From RYN-230 sp963829725 (GTDB lineage: Bacteria; Actinomycetota; Actinomycetes; Streptosporangiales; Streptosporangiaceae), in assembly GCA_963829725.1 (NCBI GenBank), contig CAWHJW010000005.1, positions 899,047 to 963,046 of the forward strand: a stretch of DNA of 64,000 nucleotides, given 5' to 3'. The notes beneath the pieces are model-generated. The model was given only the letters and a program-made list of their open reading frames with translations. It made no database searches and was not told where the DNA came from. The translations under genes were made by a program, and so were the position numbers. Numbering within the stretch: position 1 is the first letter of the stretch; every line of letters starts with the position of its first letter. Shown here in pieces: positions 34,280-43,948 of the stretch.

Positions 34280-36058
34280 TCACAGGTCCAGGGCCAGGTC
34301 GGCGCGGGGCTGGGAGCAGCAGATCAGCGCGCTGCCGGCGGCGGGATCATCGACTGGCTCGGGCGAGTAGCTGACCGTCCCGGACAGCAGGCCGGTCTCA
34401 CAGGTGTGGCACACGCCGGTCCGGCAGGACCAGCGCACCGGCACGTCGCAGGCTTCGGCCAGCTCGAGCAGGCTGGCGTAGTCCCGGCCCCAGCGGACCG
34501 TCAGGCCGCTCCGCGCAAACGCGACGCGGGGGCCATCGCCCGGGCTGCCCGCGGGCGGGTGCGGTGGTCGGGCCGCCGGAGCCTGGATCCCTGGCGTCTG
34601 CGACGGCATGGCGCCGAAGATCTCGGTGTGCACGCGGGTGCCGTCGACACCCAGGCCGGCCAGTGCGGCGGAGACCTCGGCCATGAATCCAGCCGGGCCG
34701 CAGAGGTAGGCGTCGGCGTCACCCGGAAGGTCCAGCGCGGCCAGCACCTCCGGCGACAGCCGTCCCGCGGTCTGGTAGTCGCGTCCCTCGACATCCTGCG
34801 GGCCCGGGTGGCTGTAGCAGATGTGCCGGTGCCCGCTGGCCAGTGCCGCCAGCAGCGACCTGGACTCCGCGGCGAACGGCTCCGCGGCCCGGCTGCGGGC
34901 ACCGTGCAGCCACCAGATATCGCGGCGGGACCTCGCTGCGGCCAGGGCGTGCAGCATGGCCAGGACCGGGGTCGCGCCCACGCCTGCGCTGATCAGCAGG
35001 ACCGGCGCCGTCCCGGGCTGGAGGATGAAGGTGCCGCGGGGTGCGGCCGCCTCCAGCCGGTCTCCGGCCCGCACCCGGGCGTGGATGAACTGGCTGCCCG
35101 CGCCGCGGCGCTCCCGCTTGACGCTGACGCGGTAGGAAGCGGCCCCCGGGGCTCCCGACAGGGAGTAACTGCGCAGCAGCGGCGGCGCGCCGCGTTCGGT
35201 GCGCAGCCGCAGGGTGACGAACTGCCCGGGCTGGGCGGGCGGCACGGCGGCTCCGCCCGGATCGGCCAGATACACCGAGACCACCGAGTCGCTTTCCGGC
35301 TCGACCGCGGTCACCAGCAGCGGGCGGAACCCCGGCCAGGCCGGCGGCGGGCTCACCGGGGCCAGGCCGGCGTTGCCTGCCGCCGGCCCGGCCGCGCCAG
35401 GCCGGCTGAGCATCGCCTGGAACGAGGCCCTCCAGCCGCCCGGCAGCGCCGGGATCCGCAGCGCCTGCTCTACTTGCTGGCGGGGGTGTCCCGGCAGGTA
35501 GAGCAGGGCATCCACCTCGGCCACCGTCATCGCCTCCGGCCCGGGGGCGATCTGCACGATCTCATCACCGGCCCGCACGGTGCCCTCGCGCAGCACCCGG
35601 AAGTAGAACCCGGGCCGGTGATGGGAGACCAGCAGCGCGGGCATGCGCGGGTCGTCCATCCGGATGCCCACCCGGTAGCACGTGACCCGCGGCTGGGTCA
35701 CCTCGAACAGCGCCTCGCCGATCTGGTACCTGTCGCCGATGCAGACCCGGTCATCGGCCAGCCCCTCGACCGTGAAGTTCTCCCCGAACTGGCCGTAGCT
35801 GAAATCGTCCCGGCCCAGCTGGCGCTGCCAGTACTGGTAGGACTCGATCTGGTACACGAACACCGCGCGATGCTCGCCACCGTGGCCGGCCAGATCGCCC
35901 TGCCCGTCGCCGTCGATGTTGAGCCGGCGCACCATCCGGGGCTCCCCGGCGGGCCGCTTCCACACCGCCGTGCGGACCGTCCGGCCGTGCCAGGCCACAT
36001 CCTGCGGCAGGCCCACATTCACCGACAGCAGGCGGCCTGCCGTCCGGTTCGTGGTCAT
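34280..36058 (-). CDS. MOSC - ferredoxin reductase - [2Fe-2S] ferredoxin fusion
   Basis: 592 residues from ATG 36058. Residues 1-230 are a MOSC/YiiM-type domain (AGRLLSVNVGLPQDVAWHGR, GDGQGDLAGHGGEHRAVFVY, FGENFTVEGLADDRVCIGDR) with a Cys at VTCYRVGIRM. Residues 250-380 hold the FAD domain with RSYSLSG, 380-490 the NAD domain with LISAGVGATPVLAMLHALAA and DAYLCGPAGFM. The C-terminal [2Fe-2S] ferredoxin has CRTGVCHTCE plus a later Cys pair. Such fusions pass electrons from NAD(P)H to a molybdenum- or sulfur-related reaction. It overlaps the LuxR regulator's stop by one base (TGATG), so it is translationally coupled. Confidence 0.92.
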   Translation of the reverse strand: MTTNRTAGRLLSVNVGLPQDVAWHGRTVRTAVWKRPAGEPRMVRRLNIDGDGQGDLAGHGGEHRAVFVYQIESYQYWQRQLGRDDFSYGQFGENFTVEGLADDRVCIGDRYQIGEALFEVTQPRVTCYRVGIRMDDPRMPALLVSHHRPGFYFRVLREGTVRAGDEIVQIAPGPEAMTVAEVDALLYLPGHPRQQVEQALRIPALPGGWRASFQAMLSRPGAAGPAAGNAGLAPVSPPPAWPGFRPLLVTAVEPESDSVVSVYLADPGGAAVPPAQPGQFVTLRLRTERGAPPLLRSYSLSGAPGAASYRVSVKRERRGAGSQFIHARVRAGDRLEAAAPRGTFILQPGTAPVLLISAGVGATPVLAMLHALAAARSRRDIWWLHGARSRAAEPFAAESRSLLAALASGHRHICYSHPGPQDVEGRDYQTAGRLSPEVLAALDLPGDADAYLCGPAGFMAEVSAALAGLGVDGTRVHTEIFGAMPSQTPGIQAPAARPPHPPAGSPGDGPRVAFARSGLTVRWGRDYASLLELAEACDVPVRWSCRTGVCHTCETGLLSGTVSYSPEPVDDPAAGSALICCSQPRADLALDL

Positions 36059-38844
36059 CAGCCGCGCCCCTCCCCCGCCCAGCCACGGCGCGCTGGCGCC
36101 CTCCGGCGATGCCTCAGCGCCTCGTCGAGTTCGCGGCGGGAGCTGATCTGCAGCTTGGCGAACACCTTGCGCAGGTGCCACTCCACCGTGCGGGCACCGA
36201 TGAACAGCTGAGCCCCGATCTCCGCGTTGGTCCGCCCGTCGCGGGCCAGCTGGGCAATCTCCTCCTCTTGCGGAGTCAGGTCCGCGGACGCGTTGTCGTT
36301 ACGCTTGCGGATTTTCTCGCCCGTGGCCTGGAGTTCCCGCCGCGCGCGTTCGGCAAAGGCCTGGGCGCCCATGGAGGCGAACGCTTCGAACGCGCGCCGG
36401 AGCTGCCCGCGGGCGTCAGCCCGCCGGTTTTCGCGGCGCAGCCATTCGCCGTAGCTCAGGCGGGCGCGTGCCAGATGAGCCGCCACCCGGGTCCGGCTCA
36501 GCAGCTCGATCGCCTCGCAGTACAGGTTCTCCGCCGCGCGGCCCTGGGCCAGCAGCGCTCGCGACCGCGCTGCCGCGCCGCAGGCCCAGTCGGTGGCGCT
36601 CGCTGCGGCGATCTCCGACAGCTGGCCGGCCGCTGCGGCGGCACGCTGCGGTTGATCGCTTCGCACGGCGGCTTCCACCAGCTCATACAGCGCCCAGGGC
36701 GAGATGACGACCTCGTCCACGACGCTGGCGCGGTGGGCCAGCTCGGCGGCCTGCCCGTAGTCGCCGAGCCCGTTGGACAGGACCGCGTTAGCGTAATCCG
36801 CATACGTCAGCGCGGTACCCTCGCCCCGGACTGTGGCGCCGCGAACCGTCACCCCGGTCAGCGCGGCCGCGGCCGGCACGTCCCCGCGCCACGCGGCGAG
36901 CAGGAGCGGGACGTAGGGCAGGGTGGCCGCCCGGATGCCCGGGTCGATGCGCTCACCCTCGGCCAGCAACGCCGCGGCCTGGGCTAGCTCACCGGCCTGG
37001 ATGTTGATCCCGGCCAGGTGCTCCAGGGCGAACGGGAGCCAGCTCAGGGTGCCATTGGCGCGGGCCAGCCGGACCTGGCCGGCCGCGAGCTCGAACCACG
37101 CCTCGTCGTCCCACAGGTCCATGGCGGCGAGGTTGAAGGAGACGCACAGCCAGTCCAGCTCCTGCGGCTGGTCACGGTAGCGGCGCAGCGCCGCCTTGAG
37201 CGTGGGGGCGGCGGCGAGGTACCCATCCGACAGGCGCAGCGCCAGGCCGCGGAGCAGCAGTTGCGGGTGCGGCAGCGGCTCCGGCCCGAACGGCGCGGAT
37301 TTCGCCTCGCGGGCGACCTCGCCCGCGTCCGTTCCGTGGGCGAGCCGGCCAGCGTAGATCGCGGCCACCAGGGCTTCGAGGTAAGTTTCCCGGGCCAGCC
37401 CGGCATCCAGGGCAGCGAGCCGCGTCGCGGCCCGCAGCAGCTGGGGCGGCGCATCGCTGCCCCGCCTCAGGGCAAAGGTGACCTGCGCCCGCATCCGCTG
37501 CACCAGCGCATGGCCGAGCGTGCCGAGTGGCCCGATCTCCGCCGCGGCCAGGAGGGCCTGCGTGGCCCCGAAGTCCCCCGCCGCGTACTTCGCCTCCGCC
37601 GCCGCGAGAGCCCGCGAGGCGCGCTCAGCCGGATCCGGGGTGAGCGCCACGGCGCGCTCGCGGAAGGCGGCGGCTGCGGCTACCCCGCCCCGGCGCAGGG
37701 CCCGGCTGGCGGAGTTGATCAGCTCCTGGGCCACCGCCTCGTCCGCCCCGGCCGTGGCGTGCGCGCGATGCCACGCCCGGCGGTCCGGGTCGGCCGCGGG
37801 ATCGGTCACCGCGGCCAGCGCGTCGTGCGCGGTCCGCCGGTCCTCGATGGCGGCGGCGCGGTAAGCGGCCGAACGCACGAGAGGATGCCGGAAACGCACG
37901 TTCGCGCCGATATCCAGCAGGCCGGCCTCCGCGGCCAGCTTGACGGCCATGCCGTCCAGGCCGAGTAGCTGAGCCGCCCGGAGGATGAGCGCCGAGTCGC
38001 CGACCGGATCGGCGGCGGCCAGCAGGACCAGCCGCCGGGCCGGCTGGGGCAGCCTGCCCAGGCGCTCGACGTAGTGATCTTCGATGCGCTTGGGCAGGTC
38101 CCCCGCGTCCGGGAGCGCGAACCCGCCGGCCAGCTCGGCTGGGCCCAGGCCCCGGCACAGCTCGAGCAGGGCGAGCGGGTTGCCGCGTGTCTCCTCGATG
38201 ATCCGGCCGCGCACGCTTTCGTCAAGCGGGCCTGAGGTGACCGTCGCCAGCAGCGCGCGGGCCGACTCGTCATCCAGCCCGCCCAGCCGGAATTCGGGCA
38301 GCCCGGCCAAGTGATCCGGCGAGGCCGCCGGCGTCCGGGCCGCGAACACCAGCGCTACCGGCTCTGCCAGCAGGCGGCGCCCCACGAATCCGAGGACCTG
38401 GGCCGAGGCCTGGTCGAGCCACTGGGCGTCATCCACGATGCACAGCAACGGCTGCTCCTCGGACGCCTCGGCCAGGAGGCTGAGCGTGGCCAGGGCGACC
38501 AGGAACCGGTCGGGTTTCTCGCCGGAGGCAAGCCCGAAAGCGACGCTGAGCCCATGCCGCTGCGGCCCGGCGAGCCCGTCAAGCCGCCCGAGCATCGGGG
38601 CGCACAACTGGTGCAGCCCGGCGAAGGGAAGCTCCATCTCCGATTCGACACCGACACCGCGGATCACCCTGAAACCAGGCGCCTCGTCAACCAGGTACCG
38701 CAGCAGTGCGGTCTTGCCGATCCCCGGCTCTCCGCGCACCACGATGACGGCACTCTGGCCGCTTCGCACGTTCGCGGTGAGCTGGCCCAGGACCTCCAGC
38801 TCACCGGCCCTGCCGAACAACCGGGGCGCACTATCCACTGTCAC
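36058..38844 (-). CDS. Large LuxR-family regulator with AAA/STAND ATPase
   Basis: 928 residues from GTG 38844. Walker A GEPGIGKT near residue 45, Walker B LLCIVDDAQWLD near 130, sensor region LVFAARTPAASP. Then about 500 residues of helical TPR-like repeats (FRERAVALTPDPAERASRAL and following) and a C-terminal LuxR helix-turn-helix: LTPQEEEIAQLARDGRTNAE, IGAQLFIGARTVEWHLRKVF, AKLQISSRREL. This is the LAL/AfsR-like class of ATP-dependent activators, often controlling neighbouring operons. The MOSC fusion gene starts within its stop codon and is the obvious target or partner. Confidence 0.95.
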   Translation of the reverse strand: MTVDSAPRLFGRAGELEVLGQLTANVRSGQSAVIVVRGEPGIGKTALLRYLVDEAPGFRVIRGVGVESEMELPFAGLHQLCAPMLGRLDGLAGPQRHGLSVAFGLASGEKPDRFLVALATLSLLAEASEEQPLLCIVDDAQWLDQASAQVLGFVGRRLLAEPVALVFAARTPAASPDHLAGLPEFRLGGLDDESARALLATVTSGPLDESVRGRIIEETRGNPLALLELCRGLGPAELAGGFALPDAGDLPKRIEDHYVERLGRLPQPARRLVLLAAADPVGDSALILRAAQLLGLDGMAVKLAAEAGLLDIGANVRFRHPLVRSAAYRAAAIEDRRTAHDALAAVTDPAADPDRRAWHRAHATAGADEAVAQELINSASRALRRGGVAAAAAFRERAVALTPDPAERASRALAAAEAKYAAGDFGATQALLAAAEIGPLGTLGHALVQRMRAQVTFALRRGSDAPPQLLRAATRLAALDAGLARETYLEALVAAIYAGRLAHGTDAGEVAREAKSAPFGPEPLPHPQLLLRGLALRLSDGYLAAAPTLKAALRRYRDQPQELDWLCVSFNLAAMDLWDDEAWFELAAGQVRLARANGTLSWLPFALEHLAGINIQAGELAQAAALLAEGERIDPGIRAATLPYVPLLLAAWRGDVPAAAALTGVTVRGATVRGEGTALTYADYANAVLSNGLGDYGQAAELAHRASVVDEVVISPWALYELVEAAVRSDQPQRAAAAAGQLSEIAAASATDWACGAAARSRALLAQGRAAENLYCEAIELLSRTRVAAHLARARLSYGEWLRRENRRADARGQLRRAFEAFASMGAQAFAERARRELQATGEKIRKRNDNASADLTPQEEEIAQLARDGRTNAEIGAQLFIGARTVEWHLRKVFAKLQISSRRELDEALRHRRRAPARRGWAGEGRG

Positions 38845-39029
38845 GCTGGGCTTACGTCCCGGGCTTCCGGAACGTGGCTCGCGGCGGCACGGCACGTACC
38901 CGGGCGCGTCGCCGGAATACACGAGTAGTCATGCCGCCGCCTCTTCTCGCAATCCCAACGCGGCCTGAAGGTTCGCGGAACGCGAAACGCTTTAGTGTAC
39001 GCCGGGCTTCGCGGACCGGCCAGGCACCG

Positions 39030-39180
39030 GTCCCCGGGATCAGGCGCCGGTCAGGATCGCACTTGAGGCTCACGCTGCCCGGCAGCGCACCCATGGGCAC
39101 CAGGGCGAACATCTTCCCCGCGACCTTGAACACCGCCGTGCCGCCGCCGAACGGGTAGTCCTCGACCGCGCCCGGTGGTC
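39030..39180 (-). pseudogene. Fragment of a MmcQ/YjbR-family gene
   Basis: A minus-strand stretch reads PPGAVEDYPFGGGTAVFKVA, then GKMFALVPMGALPGSVSLKC and DPD, matching the core of YjbR/CyaY-like DNA-binding proteins (AVEDYPF, VFKVGGKMFAL, SLKCDP). The conserved C-terminal half and the start are absent, and the frame runs on into unrelated Arg-rich sequence. A relic. Confidence 0.55.
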
Positions 39181-39675
39181 CCGCGGGTCGAATCCGGTGT
39201 CGGCGCCGTCGAATGGCGGGTAGAAAGGAAGGACGTGGATCCCCCCGAAAGTCCCGCGAGCGGGCCTGCCATTATCTCCCGTAGGCGTCCCAGGTCACCC
39301 CGAGCCACCCCGAGCCTGGAGGCATCGGCGATCAGTTCGACCTCGAAGCCGGGGACGCGGCGGAATGCTCTAGGCGCGGAAGCCCAGCAAAGGGTAAAGT
39401 AACCCTAACCGCTCCGGACCCTGGCAGCCGCACCCGCGAAGTACCTGTGGATGCTCAGCAGGGCCCGGTTTTTTTGTGCCCGGACGCGATGCCGGCAAGG
39501 TGCCACAGCCAGAAGTCAGGGCCGTCGCGCACGTCACCTCGCCACTGGCTAAGAGGAACCAGTATGGCGCAGCGGGGCGGCACGCCTGCCACTAGATCAC
39601 CAGCCAGTCCGTCCGGTCCGCGCATCGCCAAGACCACGCCGGGGCGGCATCTGCGCTGACTTTCCGGGAGTTGCC
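39181..39675. other. Intergenic, no confident gene
   Basis: About 495 bases between the YjbR relic and the WhiB gene. It includes an inverted GGGT/ACCC pair near 39391-39406 and an unusual T7 run at 39469-39475 just after GGGCCC, which may end a transcript. The WhiB promoter should lie in the last 150 bases. Confidence 0.45.
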
Positions 39676-40008
39676 ATGCGACCAGCAGAGGAGGTCACGG
39701 GGGCTATGGACTGGATGTCACGCGGGGCCTGCCAGCGTGAGGATCCTGAGCTCTTCTTCCCCATCGCGGTGACCGGCCCCGCGGTGGAGCAGATCAGCGC
39801 AGCCAAGAGAGTCTGCCTGCGCTGCCCGGTACGCGCCGCATGCCTGTCCTTCGGCCTGAAGACCACCCAGGAGGGCATCTGGGGGGGAACCACCCCGGAT
39901 GAACGCCGGGCCATGCGGAAGCACCCGGCTCTCGTGGCCGCGCAGATGCACCAGCTGGCCAGCCCCGCGGGCTACGGCAGCCCGCCCAGCGGTCCGGCCG
40001 GACAGTGA
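39676..40008 (+). CDS. WhiB-family [4Fe-4S] transcriptional regulator
   Basis: 110 residues from ATG 39676 (ATG 39706 also possible). Four cluster Cys: C19 (RGACQ), C47 and C50 (CLRC) and C56 (AACLSF), followed by the WhiB turn GIWGGTTPDERRAM. WhiB proteins bind the housekeeping sigma factor and regulate development, redox or resistance genes. There is no AT-hook tail, so it is not WhiB7; it resembles the short Wbl forms. A DUF3040 gene overlaps or directly follows it, a possible co-expressed pair. Confidence 0.95.
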   Translation: MRPAEEVTGAMDWMSRGACQREDPELFFPIAVTGPAVEQISAAKRVCLRCPVRAACLSFGLKTTQEGIWGGTTPDERRAMRKHPALVAAQMHQLASPAGYGSPPSGPAGQ

Positions 40009-40064
40009 ACGCCGCCGTCCCCGGCCCTCGCCGTACGGGAGCCACCAGGTCAGGGGCCGTTCTG

Positions 40065-40412
40065 ATGGGCTTGCCTGCCCGCCAGCGGCGGGCCCTGAAC
40101 TCGATCGAGAAGACGCTCCTGGCCGGCGATCCGCATTTCGGGTCGCTGTTTGCCGTCTTCACCAGGCTGACGTGGCATGAGGCAATGCCCAGGACCGAAG
40201 TGGTCAAGCCCGGGCGATGGCAGTTGCTGCGGTCGTTCGCAGGGATCGCGCTCGCACTGGCCGCGGTGGCGGGTTTGCTGGTGCTGATGTTGATAACTCC
40301 CAGCCAGCCCAGGTGCGCAACAGCCGCCGCGCCCCGGCATGGTCACGCATCGGGCCTCGCGCCAGGCTGCACGCCCCGCCCGGTGCCGATGGAACGGGAG
40401 TACCTCCACTGA
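40065..40412 (+). CDS. DUF3040-like single-span membrane protein
   Basis: 115 residues from ATG 40065; GTG 40005, overlapping the WhiB stop as GTGA, is an alternative giving 135. MGLPARQRRALNSIEKTLLA and GDPHFGSLFAVF match the DUF3040 N-terminal helix (usually LSExExRxLxxIExxLxxDDPxF). One membrane helix follows (SFAGIALALAAVAGLLVLML). The tail after that is short and His/Pro-rich. DUF3040 proteins are small actinobacterial membrane proteins of unknown function. It is probably co-transcribed with the WhiB gene. Confidence 0.75.
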   Translation: MGLPARQRRALNSIEKTLLAGDPHFGSLFAVFTRLTWHEAMPRTEVVKPGRWQLLRSFAGIALALAAVAGLLVLMLITPSQPRCATAAAPRHGHASGLAPGCTPRPVPMEREYLH

Positions 40413-40559
40413 GGGCCCGGACGGCGCTGGCGCCTCATTCCTGGGCCAGGCGGCCAGCAGCCACCAGGCCATAGGTTGCCAGGCCGACGCCTCGTGGTCG
40501 GGGCGGATGTGCACCTGACCCGTGCTCAGCACCGACACCCGGCGGATTGGGTCGTTCTC

Positions 40560-40898
40560 ATTCATCGCGCTATTCCTTCCCGGCGGGCAGGCCTCGGCGG
40601 ACGACCGGTTTCCGGCGGCCCAGTCCTCGCGCCATGACGACCTCTGCGCTCATGGCCTGCGCGATCCAGCCAGCTTCGGCCGCGGGATCCGGGAAGTCGG
40701 GGTCCCGCTCCCCCATCACGGCCAGGACGGGTGCCGTGACCTCGGCCAGCCGCGCCTGCGCTGGCGCGTGACTAGTCCGACGACCGCCGGGCCGCCGAGT
40801 TCCCCGATCAGGGCAACGATGTCGCCGGCGGTTTCCCCGTCACGTTTGGTTGACTCGGCCAGCGCGGTGTTTCGCGCGCAGATAGATGAGTCATGCAC
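40560..40898 (-). pseudogene. Alpha/beta-hydrolase remnant
   Basis: The minus strand carries ALAESTKRDGETAGDIVALI and GELGGPAVVGLVTRQ, then in another frame ARLAEVTAPVLAVMGERDPD, FPDPAAEAGWIAQAMSAEVV and MARGLGRR. This is the segment before the nucleophile and the catalytic-acid segment (VMGERDPDFPDP) of a hydrolase. The nucleophile elbow, the cap and the His region are missing. A dead fragment. Confidence 0.55.
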
Positions 40899-41032
40899 GC
40901 GTGTGATATCGGTGCGCCGCGATGCGGGCTGGCAGGCTGATTCAGCCGCGCCAGCGCAACGAGGCTACGGCTAGAGCGTAGGCGAGGCCGCCTATCGCGT
41001 CGGCGCGGCCTGCTCGCTCACCCAGATCCTCT

Positions 41033-43588
41033 TCATTCGGCCCGTAGCACAAGGGCGGTCGGCGTCCGGGCGGCGATCCGTCCGGGGATGGCGGCTGCCA
41101 GGTTCGCCAGGACAAGCGCCCCGAGCGCGACCACCACGACCTGGAAACCCGGCACCGAGGGCTCGGGGACGGCGTAGATGTCACGGGCGAAGAGGTCCCA
41201 GAGCCACCGCCCGAGGGCGATCCCGGCCGGCACGCCGGCGACGACCCCGGTGATCGCCGCGACCGACGCCTGCCAGGCAACTGCCGTCGCCAGCTGGCGC
41301 TGCGTGAAGCCGAGGGTCTTGAGCAACGCCAGGTCCCGCCGGCGGCGCCGGACCGAGGCGGCGAGGGTAAGGCCGAGGGCCGCGACAGCGCCTGCCGCCA
41401 GTCCCGAAGCCAGGATCACGGGAGTGGCACCCGTCGATTGGTAGTTCACGATCTCCGCGGGCCGCTGGACACCGAGCACGTCAACGGAATCGCCGGTGCT
41501 GCTGGGGTCGGCGGCCAGGACCTTGTTCGCCGCGTCGGCGATCCGCTGCAGCGAATCCAGGCCGGCAGCGGGCGTCACGCCGCTGCGGAGCCGCACGACG
41601 TCGATAGCCGGGCCGTCCAGGTTGGGGTCGGGGCTGGTGGTTGCCCGCCGGAACGCCGCAGGCTCGATGTCCGTGGCGAACAGTGCCCCGGTCCCCATCG
41701 AGGGGTGGAGGGTTCCGCTGGTTCCGATGGCCGGCATGGTGGCCGTGCCCACGATCACCAGGTGGGTCGGCGGGATGTAGACCGGGGCGTCCTGCGGGCT
41801 TCCGTAGCTGACGACGACGGTGTCGCCGACCTTCTTGTGCAGCGCGGCGAGGGTGGCCGCGCCGAGGACCACCTGATTGCTCGCATCCAGCGGGTGCCCC
41901 GAGAGAATGGGCGGGCTGAGGGCGGCGTGCGTCTGTCCGTCCAGCTCCGGGACGGTCTGGCCGTCGATCTGGGCATCGCCGTAGTTAAACCCCGTCCACG
42001 CGGCCACGTCCGGATCGTGGTCGAGGAGACGACCTGCTATAGGGGGGACGTCCCCGCCTCCGGTGGTCTCCGAGATGGCGTAGTTCCAGTTCCACCCGTA
42101 CAGGGCGGGGTGGGAGTTGAGGGTGGCAAGGCCGCTGCCGAAGGTGACGGTCGCCACCACGACCACCACCGCCAGCACGGCCCCGGCGAGCACCGAGCGC
42201 ACCGGTACCGCGGTCCGGCCGTGGCCTGGCTCGAGCGAGAAGCGCAGACCGGCCACGGCCGGCGCCGGGAGACCGGTCCTCTCGGCCGCGCTGACCATCC
42301 TCGATGCCCGTTCGGCGGGCTCGTGCCGGTCGCCGCAGGATCTCGTGGCCCTCCGGTAGGCCAGCGCAACGGTGAGGGCACCCAGGCCGGCGACCAGCAC
42401 CGCAAAACCCGCGCCGAGCACCGTCCAGTCAACGGCGAACCCTGGCGAGGGATCCACCTGACGCACCGACCCGATCGGTGTCAGCGGCGAGAGCGCCACG
42501 GCGACGCCGGCGGCCGCCACCGATCCGAGCACCACCGCGCCCAGCAGGCCAAGCCCCGCGTCCACTGTCATCGTCACCGGATCGGCGCCGAGCGCTCGCA
42601 GGACACCGAGGTCCTCATCGTCCGCCCACAGCCCCCGGCTGATGGCCAGGCCGGCGATCAGCAGGGCAGCGGCACCGGCGATGGCCCCGAACACGCCGAG
42701 CGCGATCGCCCCGGGCTTGCTGGCCCGCTCGACCTGCCCGGTGACCACCGACGTGACGTGGAAGGCGTGGGTGGTGCCCCGGGGGAGCAAGTGGATGATC
42801 TCCCGCTCCATCGCCGGCACGTCCTGGCTGCCGTGTTCGAGCCGCAGCCCGTAAATCGGCAACGTTTCGCTCGAGCGCAGCCGCCGGGTGAGGGCCGGCG
42901 TCATCAGCACGACAGTCGGGTAGCGGTCAACGTCGTCGCGGGCCACCTGGGCCGGGAACACGACGAGGCCGACGAGCCTGACCGAGACCCGGGCTGCGGG
43001 TTTGGTTGTGGCCGGGCTGAACGCCGGGGAGCTCGCCTGCGCCACCGTGTAGGCGCCGAACCGGACGGTCTCACCGACGTGCCAGCCGCTGAGCTTTGCC
43101 GCCTCCGCCGTGGCGACCATCTCATCGGCGCGACCGGGGTCGGCCATCCGGCCCTCGGCCACGCTCACGCCGTCCTGGCGGAAGTACATGCCGCCGTCGC
43201 TGCCGGCGACGTTTACCTTATTGCCCAGGTAGGCGGATGCGGATGGAGCGGGCTTCCCGCCCGGCCCGAGCGGGAGGAGCAGAAGCGTGGGAGCGCTGGC
43301 GACGTGCCGCACATGGGGAAGGCGCGCCAGCCGCCCGGTCAGGTTCGCCGTCGCAGCGCCACTCAGAGATTCGCCGAGGTTCCAGATCTGGGCCTGCATG
43401 TCCGAAGTGCCCGTGGCGGCGAGATACGCCGGGAAAGCGGACTGCGTTCGCCGTGCGCCCGCCATCGCTCCCATCGCCACGCCACCTACCAGCCCCACGA
43501 AGAGAACCACGGCGAGGTAGCCACCCCACCGCATGTGCAGGGTGGCGCGGACACGGTAGAGGGCGGCACGCCACACCCGCCCGGTCAC
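41033..43588 (-). CDS. FtsX-like ABC transporter permease (duplicated MacB type)
   Basis: 851 residues from GTG 43588. First membrane helix GGYLAVVLFVGLVGGVAMGA near residue 25, a large extracytoplasmic domain (about 50-300), three helices (GAIALGVFGAIAGAAALLIA, LLGAVVLGSVAAAGVAVALS, VLGAGFAVLVAGLGALTVAL), then a second half with the same plan: another outer domain (about 490-690) and final FtsX helices containing RRRRRDLALLKTLGFTQRQL. Such permeases export lipids or peptides or act as mechanotransmitters with a separate ATPase. No ATPase gene is next to it, so the pump partner must be elsewhere or has been lost. Confidence 0.93.
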   Translation of the reverse strand: MTGRVWRAALYRVRATLHMRWGGYLAVVLFVGLVGGVAMGAMAGARRTQSAFPAYLAATGTSDMQAQIWNLGESLSGAATANLTGRLARLPHVRHVASAPTLLLLPLGPGGKPAPSASAYLGNKVNVAGSDGGMYFRQDGVSVAEGRMADPGRADEMVATAEAAKLSGWHVGETVRFGAYTVAQASSPAFSPATTKPAARVSVRLVGLVVFPAQVARDDVDRYPTVVLMTPALTRRLRSSETLPIYGLRLEHGSQDVPAMEREIIHLLPRGTTHAFHVTSVVTGQVERASKPGAIALGVFGAIAGAAALLIAGLAISRGLWADDEDLGVLRALGADPVTMTVDAGLGLLGAVVLGSVAAAGVAVALSPLTPIGSVRQVDPSPGFAVDWTVLGAGFAVLVAGLGALTVALAYRRATRSCGDRHEPAERASRMVSAAERTGLPAPAVAGLRFSLEPGHGRTAVPVRSVLAGAVLAVVVVVATVTFGSGLATLNSHPALYGWNWNYAISETTGGGDVPPIAGRLLDHDPDVAAWTGFNYGDAQIDGQTVPELDGQTHAALSPPILSGHPLDASNQVVLGAATLAALHKKVGDTVVVSYGSPQDAPVYIPPTHLVIVGTATMPAIGTSGTLHPSMGTGALFATDIEPAAFRRATTSPDPNLDGPAIDVVRLRSGVTPAAGLDSLQRIADAANKVLAADPSSTGDSVDVLGVQRPAEIVNYQSTGATPVILASGLAAGAVAALGLTLAASVRRRRRDLALLKTLGFTQRQLATAVAWQASVAAITGVVAGVPAGIALGRWLWDLFARDIYAVPEPSVPGFQVVVVALGALVLANLAAAIPGRIAARTPTALVLRAE

Positions 43589-43948
43589 GGTGAACCAGCG
43601 GGTCGCTGCATCCCACCCCGATCTGACTCTGCCAGCGCCATCGAAACCCCCTCTGATTGTGGCTCAGCCGGGGCCCGGAGCGGAGGGGGGCCAGCCGGTG
43701 CCTCCGACCTCGTGCCAACACCACCAATGCCAGGGCCGCGTGCCTGGTTGAAGGGCGCTTGACGCCCGGCCGCGGATAGAAGACTTCCTGGCCCTCATGG
43801 GGCCGGCCATCCAGAACTTGCCGTTCTGTGTCGCTCCGTCACGGTGAACTCGCCATCGACAGTCGGCGCACACCCCGGCTGGCTCTACGCGTCCATATGA
43901 AAAGGTCGGGCAGCAATTGCCGCAGCAGCATAAGGAGGCTGGCTAATC
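43589..43948. other. Intergenic, no gene recognised
   Basis: 360 bases upstream of the permease. No ATPase fragment is visible. The last 30 bases carry a strong AAGGAGG ribosome site for the small ORF at 43949. Confidence 0.5.

Noticed and set aside
34202..36211. A 669-codon open frame on the plus strand
   Set aside because: It is antisense to the MOSC-reductase-ferredoxin gene, which has clear FAD, NAD and Fe-S motifs.
39176..39200. GGGTCGAATCC, resembling a tRNA T-arm
   Set aside because: No matching acceptor stem, anticodon arm or D-arm within 80 bases, and it lies beside the YjbR relic.
41438..43762. A 774-codon open frame on the plus strand
   Set aside because: It is antisense to the FtsX-like permease, whose membrane helices and family motifs are unmistakable. 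Composition is typical of a mirror frame.
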